From the NCBI GenBank assembly GCA_041740975.1, contig JBGSKV010000038.1:25318-89317 (forward strand): a stretch of 64,000 nt of DNA, written 5' to 3'. This document shows positions 40,525 to 49,251 of the stretch, one piece after another. Every line of letters starts with the position of its first letter. Positions within the stretch are counted from its first letter, which is position 1. The notes beneath the pieces are model-generated. The model was not told where the DNA came from and did no database searches. It saw only the letters and a program-made list of their open reading frames with translations. A program made the position numbers and the translations under genes. Origin of the DNA: JBGSKV01 sp041740975 (GTDB lineage Bacteria > Bdellovibrionota_B > Oligoflexia > Oligoflexales > JALZUQ01).

Positions 40525-41646
40525 TTAATTTTGTGCCTTATCGGGATCATTATGAACTAGGATGCAAATAGTTGCACCTTCGCCGATGGAGGACTCTACC
40601 CATATTTCAGATTTATGCTGCTCAGCAATTTTTTTCGCAATAGACAGTCCCAATCCACTACCCTCGACTTTTTCCGTGCGTTGCAGCCGCACAAGCGGTG
40701 AAAAAATCTTTTTATGGTTCTTTTCGTCAATCCCAACGCCATTATCGGCAACACAAATTTTGTAGTCGAACTGCCCTTCATTTTCATCTAACTCGCGGCA
40801 AAACACTCTTACCATTGGCCGAACGTCGGGCTTACGAAACTTAATTCCGTTAGCAATCAAATTCTGAAAAAACTGCAATAACGCGACCGGGTCGCCATTT
40901 ATGACTGGCAACCTTTCATCAAACTCAACTATCGCATCATTTTCTTCAATCATGACGGCTAGATTACGAATGGTTTTCTTGACAATATCCTTCAAGTCCA
41001 CCTCTTCGAAACGCTGACAGGATCGTCCGACTTTGGCATAGTCCAAAAGTTCCGTCACGAAATCAGCGACTCCTTCCGATACATCTCCAAGGGTGCGACT
41101 CCACTCCATCAACTCTTTATCGTCATGTTCTGCTGCCTTTTCTAAAATCAGCTGCGCTGTCTGATTGATAACCGCAAGGGGAGATTTAATATCATGTGCG
41201 GCCGTGTAGGCGAAATGCTCGAGTTCAGTCTGCTTATCCTTCAGTTTGGCGTACAAGTCAGCTTTCTCTATAGCGCTACCCACGGCCAGCCCGATGGTAT
41301 CCGAAGTCGCGTTTTCTTTAACTATGTAATCTGATGCCCCCATTTTCATGGCAGTCACAGCAACTGTCTCGTCACCTTCACCCGTCAGCATGATGACTGG
41401 AATACTTAGACTTCGGTCACGCATTTTCCGCAGGACATCTAAGCCGTTTTCCGAACCCAACTGATAATCTAGAAACACGCAATCGAATTCGAATGTCTCA
41501 AGCAATTCAAAACAGTCCTTCTCACATTCGACATGTTGCGCCTGAACGGAGGCAACGTAGCGGAGTCCTTTTTCCGCGTTCCGCCGTAGGAGATTATAGT
41601 CTGCCGGATTGTCGTCAACGATAAGGAGTCTAATTACTTTTCTCAC
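40525..41646 (-). CDS. Receiver-histidine kinase hybrid
   Basis: This is 373 residues. A receiver at the N-terminus (phospho-Asp in 'CVFLDYQLGSENG', about residue 58) is followed by HisKA with His in 'AYTAAHDIKSPLAV' and a HATPase with N-box 'NLIANGIKFR' and G-boxes 'DNGVGID' and 'GSGLGLSIAKKI'. There is no TM segment, so it is cytoplasmic. The start overlaps the preceding receiver gene by 4 bp. It is the third gene of an operon of kinase, receiver and this hybrid. Confidence 0.93.
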   Translation of the reverse strand: MRKVIRLLIVDDNPADYNLLRRNAEKGLRYVASVQAQHVECEKDCFELLETFEFDCVFLDYQLGSENGLDVLRKMRDRSLSIPVIMLTGEGDETVAVTAMKMGASDYIVKENATSDTIGLAVGSAIEKADLYAKLKDKQTELEHFAYTAAHDIKSPLAVINQTAQLILEKAAEHDDKELMEWSRTLGDVSEGVADFVTELLDYAKVGRSCQRFEEVDLKDIVKKTIRNLAVMIEENDAIVEFDERLPVINGDPVALLQFFQNLIANGIKFRKPDVRPMVRVFCRELDENEGQFDYKICVADNGVGIDEKNHKKIFSPLVRLQRTEKVEGSGLGLSIAKKIAEQHKSEIWVESSIGEGATICILVHNDPDKAQN

Positions 41647-42095
41647 GCGCGTTCCTTTGGAGCTAAAACGACCAGATCTAACCAGTAAGATCCCAACTCT
41701 TGTAAGACTTTGGTAAAATCTTCTACCTCAACAGGTTTATTGAGAAACGAATTGCAGCCAAGCTCATATGTCTTAACAATATCTTCTTCTTTGCGTGAAG
41801 TTGTCAGAATAATGACAGGAATTTTCGCCAATTTTTTATCATTCTTAATCTGCTTTAGGACTTCTTTGCCATCAATTTTGGGCAGGTTTAAGTCTAAGAG
41901 TATTAAATCGGGAACCGGGCTTTTGCCTATGTCCATATAAACATTCCGACGATATAGATAGTCGAGGGCTTCCTCACCGTCTGAAACTATACGCAGATCA
42001 ACATTTTGCAAACTTTTCTGAAAAGAACGACGTGCCAAATTTTGCTCGGCAGGATTATCCTCTACCAACAAAATAACAGGTTCATGCATTCCCAT
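41643..42095 (-). CDS. Rcp1-like single-domain response regulator
   Basis: This 150-residue receiver has acidic pocket 'VEDN', phospho-Asp in 'LILLDLNLPK' (about residue 66), 'TTS' switch and 'LNKPVEVEDF' Lys. The extended 'PAEQNLARRSF' and 'RRNVYMDIGKSPVPD' loops are typical of Rcp1-type receivers paired with phytochrome-like kinases, which fits the upstream kinase (12 bp away). Confidence 0.93.
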   Translation of the reverse strand: MGMHEPVILLVEDNPAEQNLARRSFQKSLQNVDLRIVSDGEEALDYLYRRNVYMDIGKSPVPDLILLDLNLPKIDGKEVLKQIKNDKKLAKIPVIILTTSRKEEDIVKTYELGCNSFLNKPVEVEDFTKVLQELGSYWLDLVVLAPKERA

Positions 42096-42107
42096 AAAAT
42101 GATCTCA

Positions 42108-44753
42108 CTACTTTTTTACTGGAATGACCACATGAAAAATGGATCCAACTCCTGGCGTTGACTCAACCCAAATTTCTCCATCGTGTCTTTCAACAATCTT
42201 CTGGCAAATGGAAAGCCCAATACCGGTTCCTTCGTATTTATTCATACCATGTAAACGTTTAAATGGGGCGAAAATCTGTTTCAGGTACTTTTCCTGAATA
42301 CCTATTCCGTTGTCTTTAAAATCTAAATGGACGTTTCCATCCTTCTCGCAACCCGATATTTCGATAACTGAAGTCACACCCACATCCACAAATTTTACCG
42401 CATTTGTCACAATATTTGCAAATAGCTGGACGAATAAATTCTCATCCACGTAAACCTTCGGCAGCTCACCCACTACGACAATCTTTGCCTTCGACTCCTC
42501 AAGGAGTGATTCGAGTGATTTTTTTGTGTCCGCCAAGACCTTCTCGATGGAAACTTCACTTTTCTTAACTTCACTTCGTCCTGCCCGTGACAAATTCAAA
42601 AGATCGTCAACCAATCGCCCCAATCGCATCGCCGACTGCTTGATATATTTTAAATCATCGGCGGCATCAGGCGTCAAATTAGGGCCAATATCTTCTTCAA
42701 GAAGCTGGCTGTAAGATATAAGGTTGCGCATTGGCTCTTTGAGATCATGGGAAGCTATGTAACTGAATTGTTCCAGCTCTCGATAGGCGATTTCGAGTTG
42801 CTTTGCATACTCTCTCAGTTGTCGTTCCGTCTTTGTTACGTCCACGGCGATTTCCAGAAACCCTACGATTTCTACGTCTAGGTAGATGGGGGTTACAATC
42901 AAGTTAACGGGTAAGGTGCTCCCATCTTTTCGAATGTAGGTCCAGTTCTTCTCTTCAAATTTGCCCAATCGGGCTTCTTCGGTCAGGACTTCGAACGGTT
43001 GCATCTCACGACCAAGTTGACCCGACATTTTCTGACTTTGTTCAGACAGCTCGTTTCGCATATGAAATATCAAAGACGTTTGTTTGCCGACCAATTCGTC
43101 AGCGCGGTAACCCAACATTGATTCGGCGCCTGAGTTAAATGTCGTGATCACCCCGTTAAGATCGGTAGCGATGATGGAGATCCGGGTTGATCCGTTTAGA
43201 ATCGCCTGCAAGCGATTGGCCGTTTTCTGAACTTGTTTGCGGCTATTTTGAGCTAATTGTATAAACAGCACTAAAAGCGCAATGAGAATGCTAACGGAAA
43301 CCCCCAGTGCTAGGATGCGCCCCACAATAGCCATTTTTCGATTGGATAAAAACGCATCGGTAGGTGCCACCTTAAGCGTCCAGTCCTGCCCGCCAACATT
43401 TATTTTACGCCAAACCGTAAAGATTGGGTTCATTGGTTCTGCTGGACTGCGAACGTAAATCAGATAATTGTGGTCCAGATCGGTAATGTCAAAATTAAAA
43501 TTGGGCAATATATCTTTGTCGGCAGTCACTGAAAAAAGTGTTTTTACATTGATAATTGCGAAAAAGAAGTCACTTTCGGGATTGTTATTGATCGGAGATA
43601 TGTAAGCAAACGCCTTGACCTTGTCTTTAATGAAAAAGGCTTCCGTGAGGTGAAACCGAGATGAATTTAAGCCTCTATTTTCTTCTTTAAACTTGCGAAC
43701 AATGTCCTCAACTTCTCCTAAGTCTTCATAAGCCAAGCCTCTACGAAGCTTCACTTTAAGCACACGACCTTCTTGACTTGAGATGCCAAGTGCCTCGAAA
43801 TGGGGGACATCTTGCAGGAACTGAGCGGCTTCAATATCCCATTCTAAAATAGTCTGAGATTGAAACTTCCAGCGCATACCCATTCGGCGAACAGCTTTTC
43901 CAGTCGTTTCCAGTGATCGAAACAAAATATCGTGGTAATGGTTAGACGCGCTTCGCGTGAGCTCGCGCATGCGAAAGGTATCTTCGGCAACCGCGGCGTT
44001 GAAACTTATGGCTGTTACGGAGAGGCCCGCCATAAGCACGACAACTGAGGTCCATAAAGGTATCCCCACTTCCCATTCCCTAGAATCTTCCCAAAAATAA
44101 GATGCCAGCATTCCACCCAGCACTATGAATCCGATTGAGGCGGGCAAGGGCATTCTGACTTGCGTGCTCATGCCATGCAATGATTCGAAGTTCTGTAGAA
44201 AGGAGAAGAAATCAATGAACCCGAATACAGCTGCCGCACTCGCCATTGTCGAGGAAATGGCCAAGATATGACGAGTACCTCTCCAACCGCTACAGAAGAG
44301 TGCCAGAAAAATTAAGAGAAAAGAAATGGCCGACTTGGCAGTCATGCGACCTGGAAAATCGCGATCTAAAAAAAGATGATCTTCCTTGAAGAACTGATCC
44401 AATCCCCAGTCTTTTCCGAGGTATATTAAAAAAACTAAAATCAAACATAAAATCGCTGCCGAACCTGAGACTCCACGCATCAACCATTTCGGCATCCTGT
44501 GGTGACGTAAAAATAAAAATCCCGATACAAAAAAAAGCAAGGCAGAGTTGAGCTGCATCGGCAAAATTCTTGAGTTTGGCGTAAGGACGACATTAACTTC
44601 TGCCAGCCAACTCAACGTATAAATAAGGCCGAGAAAGATGGAAAAACTTCCTCCAACCCTTCGCATCCATTTACAATTTTTCGACTCGACTCTCAACTTC
44701 TGTGACCTCAGAAAACAAGATTTCGAATCTATAACCCATTGTGCATAATTCAA
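42108..44753 (-). CDS. Membrane sensor histidine kinase with CHASE-like and PAS domains
   Basis: This is up to 881 residues. N-terminal TM helices (about 7, residues 30-260) are followed by a periplasmic-type CHASE-like segment (about 265-465), a TM helix, a PAS domain ('LQAILNGSTRISIIATDLNGVITTFNSGAES'), HisKA with His in 'SYIASHDLKEPMRNLISY', and HATPase ('DNGIGIQE', 'GTGIGLSICQKI'). It heads the operon. The start is uncertain: TTG 44753 lacks a good site, TTG 44696 follows GAGGT, ATG 44666 is also possible. It may feed the local regulators. Confidence 0.88.
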   Translation of the reverse strand: MNYAQWVIDSKSCFLRSQKLRVESKNCKWMRRVGGSFSIFLGLIYTLSWLAEVNVVLTPNSRILPMQLNSALLFFVSGFLFLRHHRMPKWLMRGVSGSAAILCLILVFLIYLGKDWGLDQFFKEDHLFLDRDFPGRMTAKSAISFLLIFLALFCSGWRGTRHILAISSTMASAAAVFGFIDFFSFLQNFESLHGMSTQVRMPLPASIGFIVLGGMLASYFWEDSREWEVGIPLWTSVVVLMAGLSVTAISFNAAVAEDTFRMRELTRSASNHYHDILFRSLETTGKAVRRMGMRWKFQSQTILEWDIEAAQFLQDVPHFEALGISSQEGRVLKVKLRRGLAYEDLGEVEDIVRKFKEENRGLNSSRFHLTEAFFIKDKVKAFAYISPINNNPESDFFFAIINVKTLFSVTADKDILPNFNFDITDLDHNYLIYVRSPAEPMNPIFTVWRKINVGGQDWTLKVAPTDAFLSNRKMAIVGRILALGVSVSILIALLVLFIQLAQNSRKQVQKTANRLQAILNGSTRISIIATDLNGVITTFNSGAESMLGYRADELVGKQTSLIFHMRNELSEQSQKMSGQLGREMQPFEVLTEEARLGKFEEKNWTYIRKDGSTLPVNLIVTPIYLDVEIVGFLEIAVDVTKTERQLREYAKQLEIAYRELEQFSYIASHDLKEPMRNLISYSQLLEEDIGPNLTPDAADDLKYIKQSAMRLGRLVDDLLNLSRAGRSEVKKSEVSIEKVLADTKKSLESLLEESKAKIVVVGELPKVYVDENLFVQLFANIVTNAVKFVDVGVTSVIEISGCEKDGNVHLDFKDNGIGIQEKYLKQIFAPFKRLHGMNKYEGTGIGLSICQKIVERHDGEIWVESTPGVGSIFHVVIPVKK

Positions 44754-45222
44754 AGTTTTAAATAAATAAACTTCGCGATACCAGATAAAAATGAGAGATC
44801 ATTTTTCTGAATTAAGAAATTTTTAATTTAAAGAAAATGGAGAAGGGGCTTTTGGTAAAGCCCCGTCGTATGGGAGTCATATTACTTTAGTCAGTGAAGA
44901 TGACATGGTTGGCTTCTAAGTGAGTGAACGAGCGGGCCTCCCAAAATGCGTTCATGCAATTGATATTGCAGAATGCGTGCCAAAACCAAAACCTGGGAGA
45001 TACTAGAGCATTGCTGGTTTTGTGCAATATAAATGAACAGAATAATGCAGGACAAACAAACCACCACCGTATGAGAACACCCACTCTTGACTGTTTAAAT
45101 ATTGATCTTCGCGAGCCCGCCAGGACGAAGGAGAGTTCCAAATGCAAAGAGGGAAGCGTCTACCAGATACGCTTCCCTCAAAGCCAGGCCTTTTCGCCCA
45201 GAATTCTATACTTAGATAACTA
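44754..45222. other. Intergenic region with two hairpins
   Basis: About 470 bp. It holds an 8-bp hairpin GGGGCTTT/AAAGCCCC (44845-44864) and an 11-bp hairpin (arms 45149-45159 and 45169-45179), both on the 3' side of the small-gene pair. The short frames here have no good ribosome binding site and unlikely composition, so no gene is called. Confidence 0.5.
45149..45179 (-). terminator. Hairpin downstream of the small-gene pair
   Basis: Arms 45149-45159 and 45169-45179 are perfectly complementary (11 bp, 9-base loop). On the minus strand it is followed by a short T-containing stretch only, so termination is plausible but not strong. Confidence 0.5.
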
Positions 45223-45375
45223 TTAAAACTCGTCGCGGCGCCGTTGAATCTCTTCAACAAGCTCCGTCTTTTCCATAGTTGCGTAACCACTAATATTCAA
45301 TTGCCTAGCTTCATCGCGAAGCTGATCAAGAGAACAATCTCTCAAATTTTTGTCACGTTTTGGATGACTTACCAT
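45223..45375 (-). CDS. Small Rho-N/SAP-like protein (50 aa)
   Basis: This 50-residue protein starts at ATG 45375, six bases after GGAG. 'LRDCSLDQLRDEARQLNISG' and 'MEKTELVEEIQRRRDE' have the two-helix pattern of Rho N-terminal or SAP-type nucleic-acid binding motifs (SLxxLrxeArxLnIxGysxmxKxELvexI). It follows the 54-residue gene on the same strand after 47 bp. Function unknown; a nucleic-acid-binding stress role is inferred. Confidence 0.7.
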   Translation of the reverse strand: MVSHPKRDKNLRDCSLDQLRDEARQLNISGYATMEKTELVEEIQRRRDEF

Positions 45376-45422
45376 AGAGTGCTCCATTCAAAAGTTTAAA
45401 TTCAAGGTCCCAATTACATTTC

Positions 45423-45587
45423 CTAGGCAACGGAAACTCCGAAGTAGATGTTGGATGAAGTTGGATAAACCGTGCAGTACACCCAGTTGGACGATGCGTC
45501 AAATCGATCGTAATCCTCCAAATCGTAATCACGGAGATCGTGCTTATCATCCAATTTGATGCGAACTTCTGGCTCTATCGCTTTCAT
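45423..45587 (-). CDS. Small hypothetical protein (54 aa)
   Basis: This 54-residue protein starts at ATG 45587 after AGAGG. It is acidic and aromatic ('DLRDYDLEDYDRFD', then a beta-like 'NWVYCTVYPTSSNIYFG'). No family recognised. It has a sigma-54 promoter about 110 bp upstream and leads the pair with the Rho-N-like gene. Confidence 0.6.
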   Translation of the reverse strand: MKAIEPEVRIKLDDKHDLRDYDLEDYDRFDASSNWVYCTVYPTSSNIYFGVSVA

Positions 45588-45698
45588 TAATTACCTCTTC
45601 TTTTCTGTTCTACTCTGCCAGTCACGTTAACTGACAGATGCTTGATATTTGATCAGTCAAGCATTAGAGTTTCTGTAGCCCCACCTAAGCTTTACTAA

Positions 45699-45713
45699 GC
45701 AAAGTCCATGCCA
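45699..45713 (-). promoter_or_regulatory. Putative sigma-54 promoter of the small-gene pair
   Basis: The minus strand reads TGGCATGGACTTTGC with GG-N10-GC spacing, 112 bp before the start at 45587. Confidence 0.7.
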
Positions 45714-45751
45714 GCGAATTCTAAATTTTATAACGGTCTGCCACTCGAATT

Positions 45752-45769
45752 TGTAGCCTAAATGTTACA
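45752..45769. promoter_or_regulatory. TGTA-N10-TACA palindrome
   Basis: TGTAGC (45752-45757) and GTTACA (45764-45769) repeat the layout of the site at 35815-35832. It lies about 40 bp upstream of the nearest -24 element and may be an activator site. Confidence 0.45.
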
Positions 45770-46011
45770 GGTTTCTAAAATGAGTTAGGAAGGGAAAAAC
45801 TATTAAACTCTCTGCAGACGACTTGTACGTGGAAAACTCAATCTTTCACTCTACCTTTCACCACACGCACTCATTGAGTTACGATTTGAGTTGGCAATTG
45901 CCATGAATGGAAATCCCTACAGCGAAACTCACTTCAACCTACGCTTCCTCGCATAAGCCTTAACGAAACGGCGCTCATTGTTTGCTTAGAGTTTGTTTGG
46001 AAAAAAAAGAT

Positions 46012-46026
46012 TGGCCTAACTTTTGC
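46012..46026 (+). promoter_or_regulatory. Putative sigma-54 promoter of the 46121 lipoprotein
   Basis: TGGCCTAACTTTTGC has the GG-N10-GC spacing and lies 95 bp before the lipoprotein start. The palindrome TGGCAATTGCCA sits about 110 bp further upstream. Confidence 0.65.
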
Positions 46027-46120
46027 TTTGTATTGATCTACGGGGAGATGTTGGCAAGTCGTCGCATCGAGGTGTTTTCATCTCAAAACCTCGTCATGAT
46101 CACATCGAAGGAGATTAGTT

Positions 46121-46747
46121 ATGCTTAGTAAAAAGGTTTTGGCCGGCATTATGGGCCTGAGTTTTATGTTCGTTGGCTGTGGAAAAGCAAAAGAAAAAGT
46201 CGGCGAAGCACTCGATCGCGACGTGGATATCGTGGGAACCTGGCGTACTGACAATACCGAGGTCGGATTAGTGGACGCGCTTCCCAATGCCGAACGATCG
46301 TTTGATTTTGGCGCCACTGGAAATTTCTCGCGAGTAGAAAAATTTTGTGACGACGACAAGTGCAGCAACGGTGAGGGATTTGTTTACGAACTCGAAGGCT
46401 CGTACGAAACAAAAGGCGAAAGCAAAGAAAATAATGAAGTCAAAGTGATTAACTTTACTGTTGACCATGCCTATATCACCGTGAAAAACGAGTTAGCCGT
46501 TGATGCATTTGCAGCAATTGAACTCTGTGGCATTAAAAACTGGGAAGAAAATCTAAACAAAAAAGTTGAAATCACTGATAAAAGCTGCGCTGGTTTTAAT
46601 GTAAAAAAAGGTGATGTCGTCGTTGACGTCTATGATGTCAGTGACAAAAAGCTATTTCTAGGAAAAGCACTATCATTTTCACTAAGAGATGATTCCGATG
46701 ATCGTCCAACCGACGTCGATCGCGACTTGGTTTACAACAAGCGCTAG
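46121..46747 (+). CDS. Putative lipoprotein under sigma-54 control
   Basis: This is 208 residues with signal 'LSFMFVGC' and an AAGGAG site before the ATG. After the lipobox, 'DVDIVGTWRTDN' opens a lipocalin-like 'xxGTWxxxx' strand, and several further beta strands and Cys follow ('FCDDDKC', 'ELCGIKNW', 'DKSCAGF'). The layout resembles lipocalin-like stress lipoproteins, but the family is not firm. A terminator follows directly. Confidence 0.75.
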   Translation: MLSKKVLAGIMGLSFMFVGCGKAKEKVGEALDRDVDIVGTWRTDNTEVGLVDALPNAERSFDFGATGNFSRVEKFCDDDKCSNGEGFVYELEGSYETKGESKENNEVKVINFTVDHAYITVKNELAVDAFAAIELCGIKNWEENLNKKVEITDKSCAGFNVKKGDVVVDVYDVSDKKLFLGKALSFSLRDDSDDRPTDVDRDLVYNKR

Positions 46748-46786
46748 ACAGCCGCCTCCTCGCGGGGGAAATGGAAACTTTGAATT

Positions 46787-46827
46787 GAAAAATCCCGACA
46801 AACCCCTAAAGTTTGTTGGGATTTTTC
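46787..46827 (+). terminator. Intrinsic terminator
   Basis: Arms 46787-46803 and 46811-46827 pair over 17 bp with one G-U, around CCCTAAA. The 3' arm ends in GGGATTTTTC. It closes the lipoprotein transcript. Confidence 0.8.
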
Positions 46828-46877
46828 ATTGGGTTTTGTGGTACGAGTAAGTCTAAACCTTGCGATTTAGGTCGACG

Positions 46878-48233
46878 ATGAACCGATACGTACTTGCTGT
46901 TCACATTGTTCTGTTTCTGTGGGCATTGTTCAATCTCCTTAGAATTCCAAGAAGTCCAACAGAGACGCTTTCTTGGATCTATTTTGTCATTTTCGTGCCG
47001 ATCTTTGGTCCGCTTGCATATTTGGTTCTTGGGGAACGTCACTTTCGAACCAAGCCTGATGTTGGCACTTCAATTTTAGCGAATCCTTTTGAAGAAGGCG
47101 AAATATCGGTCAACCTTCGGAACTGCGCGAAGCTATCAGCCACTTCAGTGACGGCGTCGAATAGCTTTTACATTACCGCCAATCCCAACGAGTCCTTGAA
47201 TCTGATTCGGGAAAAACTGGCGGCAGCACAGGAAAGCATCTATGTCGAATTTTATATTATCCAGAATGACACCATAGGGACTTTGATTCTTGAGACGCTC
47301 ATTGCCAAAGCTGCCGCCGGAGTAAAGGTGTATTTGATTTATGATTGGTACGGCTCTTTTCTGATTAGTCGCAGTAAGCTAAAAATGCTGCGTCAGGCGG
47401 GTGGACATGTGACCTCCTTTTCGCCGATAGAACTGATCTTTAAGGCATTGAATCCCAACTTACGCAACCATCGGAAGCTTATTTTGGTTGACGGGAAAAC
47501 GGCGATTTCGGGAAGTGCAAACATAGGTCGGAAGTACATCGGCAAAAAACGTCGGGATCAAAATCGCGACTATCTCTTTTCATTATCTGGGCCTGTGTGC
47601 GACCAACTGGAGCGAATTTTTGTCAAAGATTGGAATTTTTGCTCCTTAGACAAAATCACCACCATTCATGTACCGGTCCGAAAAAGTCCTGATGCGATAC
47701 CGGTTGTTGTCATAGACAGTGGTCCCCATCGGTTTCAGGAGACTTTTCACCTCACCATCATTTCTTTGATTCACACTGCGAAACATTCCATTCGCATTGC
47801 CACACCTTATTTTGTGCCCAGTGAACCACTTCTATACGGGTTAAAAGTTGTCGCTCAAAAAGGCATCAGGATTGAACTGATCATTCCGTTGAAGTCCGAC
47901 AGTCCATGGGTCGACCTCGCGAGCACGTCCTTTGCACGAGAACTCAGTGAAGTCGGTGTCCAAGTTCATCGCTTTAAGAGCCGTATGCTGCATTCAAAGA
48001 TCATCACAATTGATGAACGGGTTGCTGTGGTGGGTACTCCCAACTTTGACTATCGAAGCTTCCGATTGAACTATGAGCTGGCCTTTGTCATGGAGTCGGA
48101 AATAGTCAGCCAAGCGATCAGCGCAATCTTTGACGAAGATCTAAAAAACTCTTATCCTTTTAATACAAGCAAACGTCGCCGACCCCTTCGATACGCCGAA
48201 AATTTGGCCCGGGTCCTGTCACCATTATTATAA
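46878..48233 (+). CDS. Cardiolipin synthase-like phospholipase D family protein
   Basis: This is 451 residues from ATG 46878 (a TTG at 46860 is unlikely). Two N-terminal TM helices precede two HKD motifs: 'HRKLILVDGKTAISGSANIG' and 'HSKIITIDERVAVVGTPNFD'. Cardiolipin synthases of this type join two phosphatidylglycerols, or PG and PE, at the inner membrane. The length and TM layout fit ClsA. The EEP gene starts eight bases after its stop and probably shares the transcript. Confidence 0.88.
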   Translation: MNRYVLAVHIVLFLWALFNLLRIPRSPTETLSWIYFVIFVPIFGPLAYLVLGERHFRTKPDVGTSILANPFEEGEISVNLRNCAKLSATSVTASNSFYITANPNESLNLIREKLAAAQESIYVEFYIIQNDTIGTLILETLIAKAAAGVKVYLIYDWYGSFLISRSKLKMLRQAGGHVTSFSPIELIFKALNPNLRNHRKLILVDGKTAISGSANIGRKYIGKKRRDQNRDYLFSLSGPVCDQLERIFVKDWNFCSLDKITTIHVPVRKSPDAIPVVVIDSGPHRFQETFHLTIISLIHTAKHSIRIATPYFVPSEPLLYGLKVVAQKGIRIELIIPLKSDSPWVDLASTSFARELSEVGVQVHRFKSRMLHSKIITIDERVAVVGTPNFDYRSFRLNYELAFVMESEIVSQAISAIFDEDLKNSYPFNTSKRRRPLRYAENLARVLSPLL

Positions 48234-48241
48234 GTTAGCGC

Positions 48242-49021
48242 ATGAAATACTATAAGATGAGTATCCAGAACTTCTTGACTGTGCGTGGATCCACCCACCA
48301 AAATGGTTCTTTGCTTTCCAAAACTGATTCGAAAGCGCATCTCAAAAAAGAGTTTTCGATTTGCACGTGGAATGCCTTCAAGGGTCTTGGTGGAGAAGCT
48401 TTTAAACTCGACCTTCATAAACTAATCGAGACACATGACATCGTATGCTTGCAGGAAGTCATCCTTTGCAGCGATTCGCGATGGCATAATGTCGATATTC
48501 CGTCAGATTTTATTTTCTGCGCCAATTATTTGCGCCGCGATGGATTAACCGAAGGCATTATGACGGTTTCTTCTTTTCTTAGTGAAAAAGCCTTAGGAAT
48601 TCCTAGCATTTTTCGCGAGCCGCTTTCTTGGACCTCGAAGCTTGCCATGATCAGTTATTTTCCAATTGCCGAGACAAACGAATCTCTTATGCTCATCAAC
48701 ATCCACTCAACTTTGGTGAGAACTCGGAAGCGATTTGAAAGGGAACTTCTGAATATTCTCGAAAAAATGCCCGAACACGATGGACCAGTCATATTCTGTG
48801 GAGACTTTAATACGCTTTCCCCCGCTTATTTAAAAACCTGCGCGGAGATTCTAGCTTTGAAAAACCTTAAACTGCATCAACCAACGGAAGATACACGCAG
48901 TATCCTTCGTAAGCTCGATCATTTTTTCGTCCGTAATATTGCCACCGACAATGTGAAGGTGCTTCATCATATACAGAGCTCCGATCACTTTCCCATAAGC
49001 GCTACATTCCGCTACACTTAA
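48242..49021 (+). CDS. Endonuclease/exonuclease/phosphatase (EEP) family protein
   Basis: This 259-residue protein has EEP signatures: 'FSICTWNAFKGLGG' opening, 'IVCLQEVILCSDSRW' with the catalytic Glu, 'VIFCGDFNTLSPAY' and the final 'SSDHFPISATF' with the Asp-His pair. Members hydrolyse nucleic acid, sphingomyelin or inositol phosphates. No signal peptide is seen. Linkage to the cardiolipin synthase gene hints at a lipid substrate, but that is inference. Confidence 0.85.
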   Translation: MKYYKMSIQNFLTVRGSTHQNGSLLSKTDSKAHLKKEFSICTWNAFKGLGGEAFKLDLHKLIETHDIVCLQEVILCSDSRWHNVDIPSDFIFCANYLRRDGLTEGIMTVSSFLSEKALGIPSIFREPLSWTSKLAMISYFPIAETNESLMLINIHSTLVRTRKRFERELLNILEKMPEHDGPVIFCGDFNTLSPAYLKTCAEILALKNLKLHQPTEDTRSILRKLDHFFVRNIATDNVKVLHHIQSSDHFPISATFRYT

Positions 49022-49251
49022 GGCATTGCGGTCATTCGCCGACATTTGCTCACGATCCTAGGTTACGTGTGCTTTCGTTTGACTTGTTAATAATTTTATG
49101 GAATTGTCCATTTAGATTACAAATTTTAGTCAAATGAAAGTGCAGTCGTAAATTCGTTGCTTTTATTCTGAGCGCTAGATATGGATCTGGCGTACAATGA
49201 AGTTGACCAGAATAAGCAGCCTATGCGATTGAATTTTTAGAGGCACAGTTT

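Larger units (their letters stand above)
45588..46120. other. Divergent regulatory region with two sigma-54 promoters
   Basis: This 533-bp gap between divergent genes has no plausible coding frame. It holds a minus-strand -24/-12 site (45699-45713), a plus-strand one (46012-46026), a TGTA-N10-TACA palindrome (45752-45769), a perfect TGGCAATTGCCA palindrome (45892-45903) and an inverted repeat TGCTTGA/TCAAGCA (45639-45663) in the small genes' leader. Confidence 0.65.

Noticed and set aside
44887..45290. Overlapping open frames of 86-100 codons on both strands.
   Set aside because: No ribosome binding sites, Trp/Phe/Cys-rich or low-quality composition, and one overlaps the better-supported 50-residue gene.
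49180..49242. 19-codon frame before the DUF503-like gene.
   Set aside because: No ribosome binding site and too short to support.
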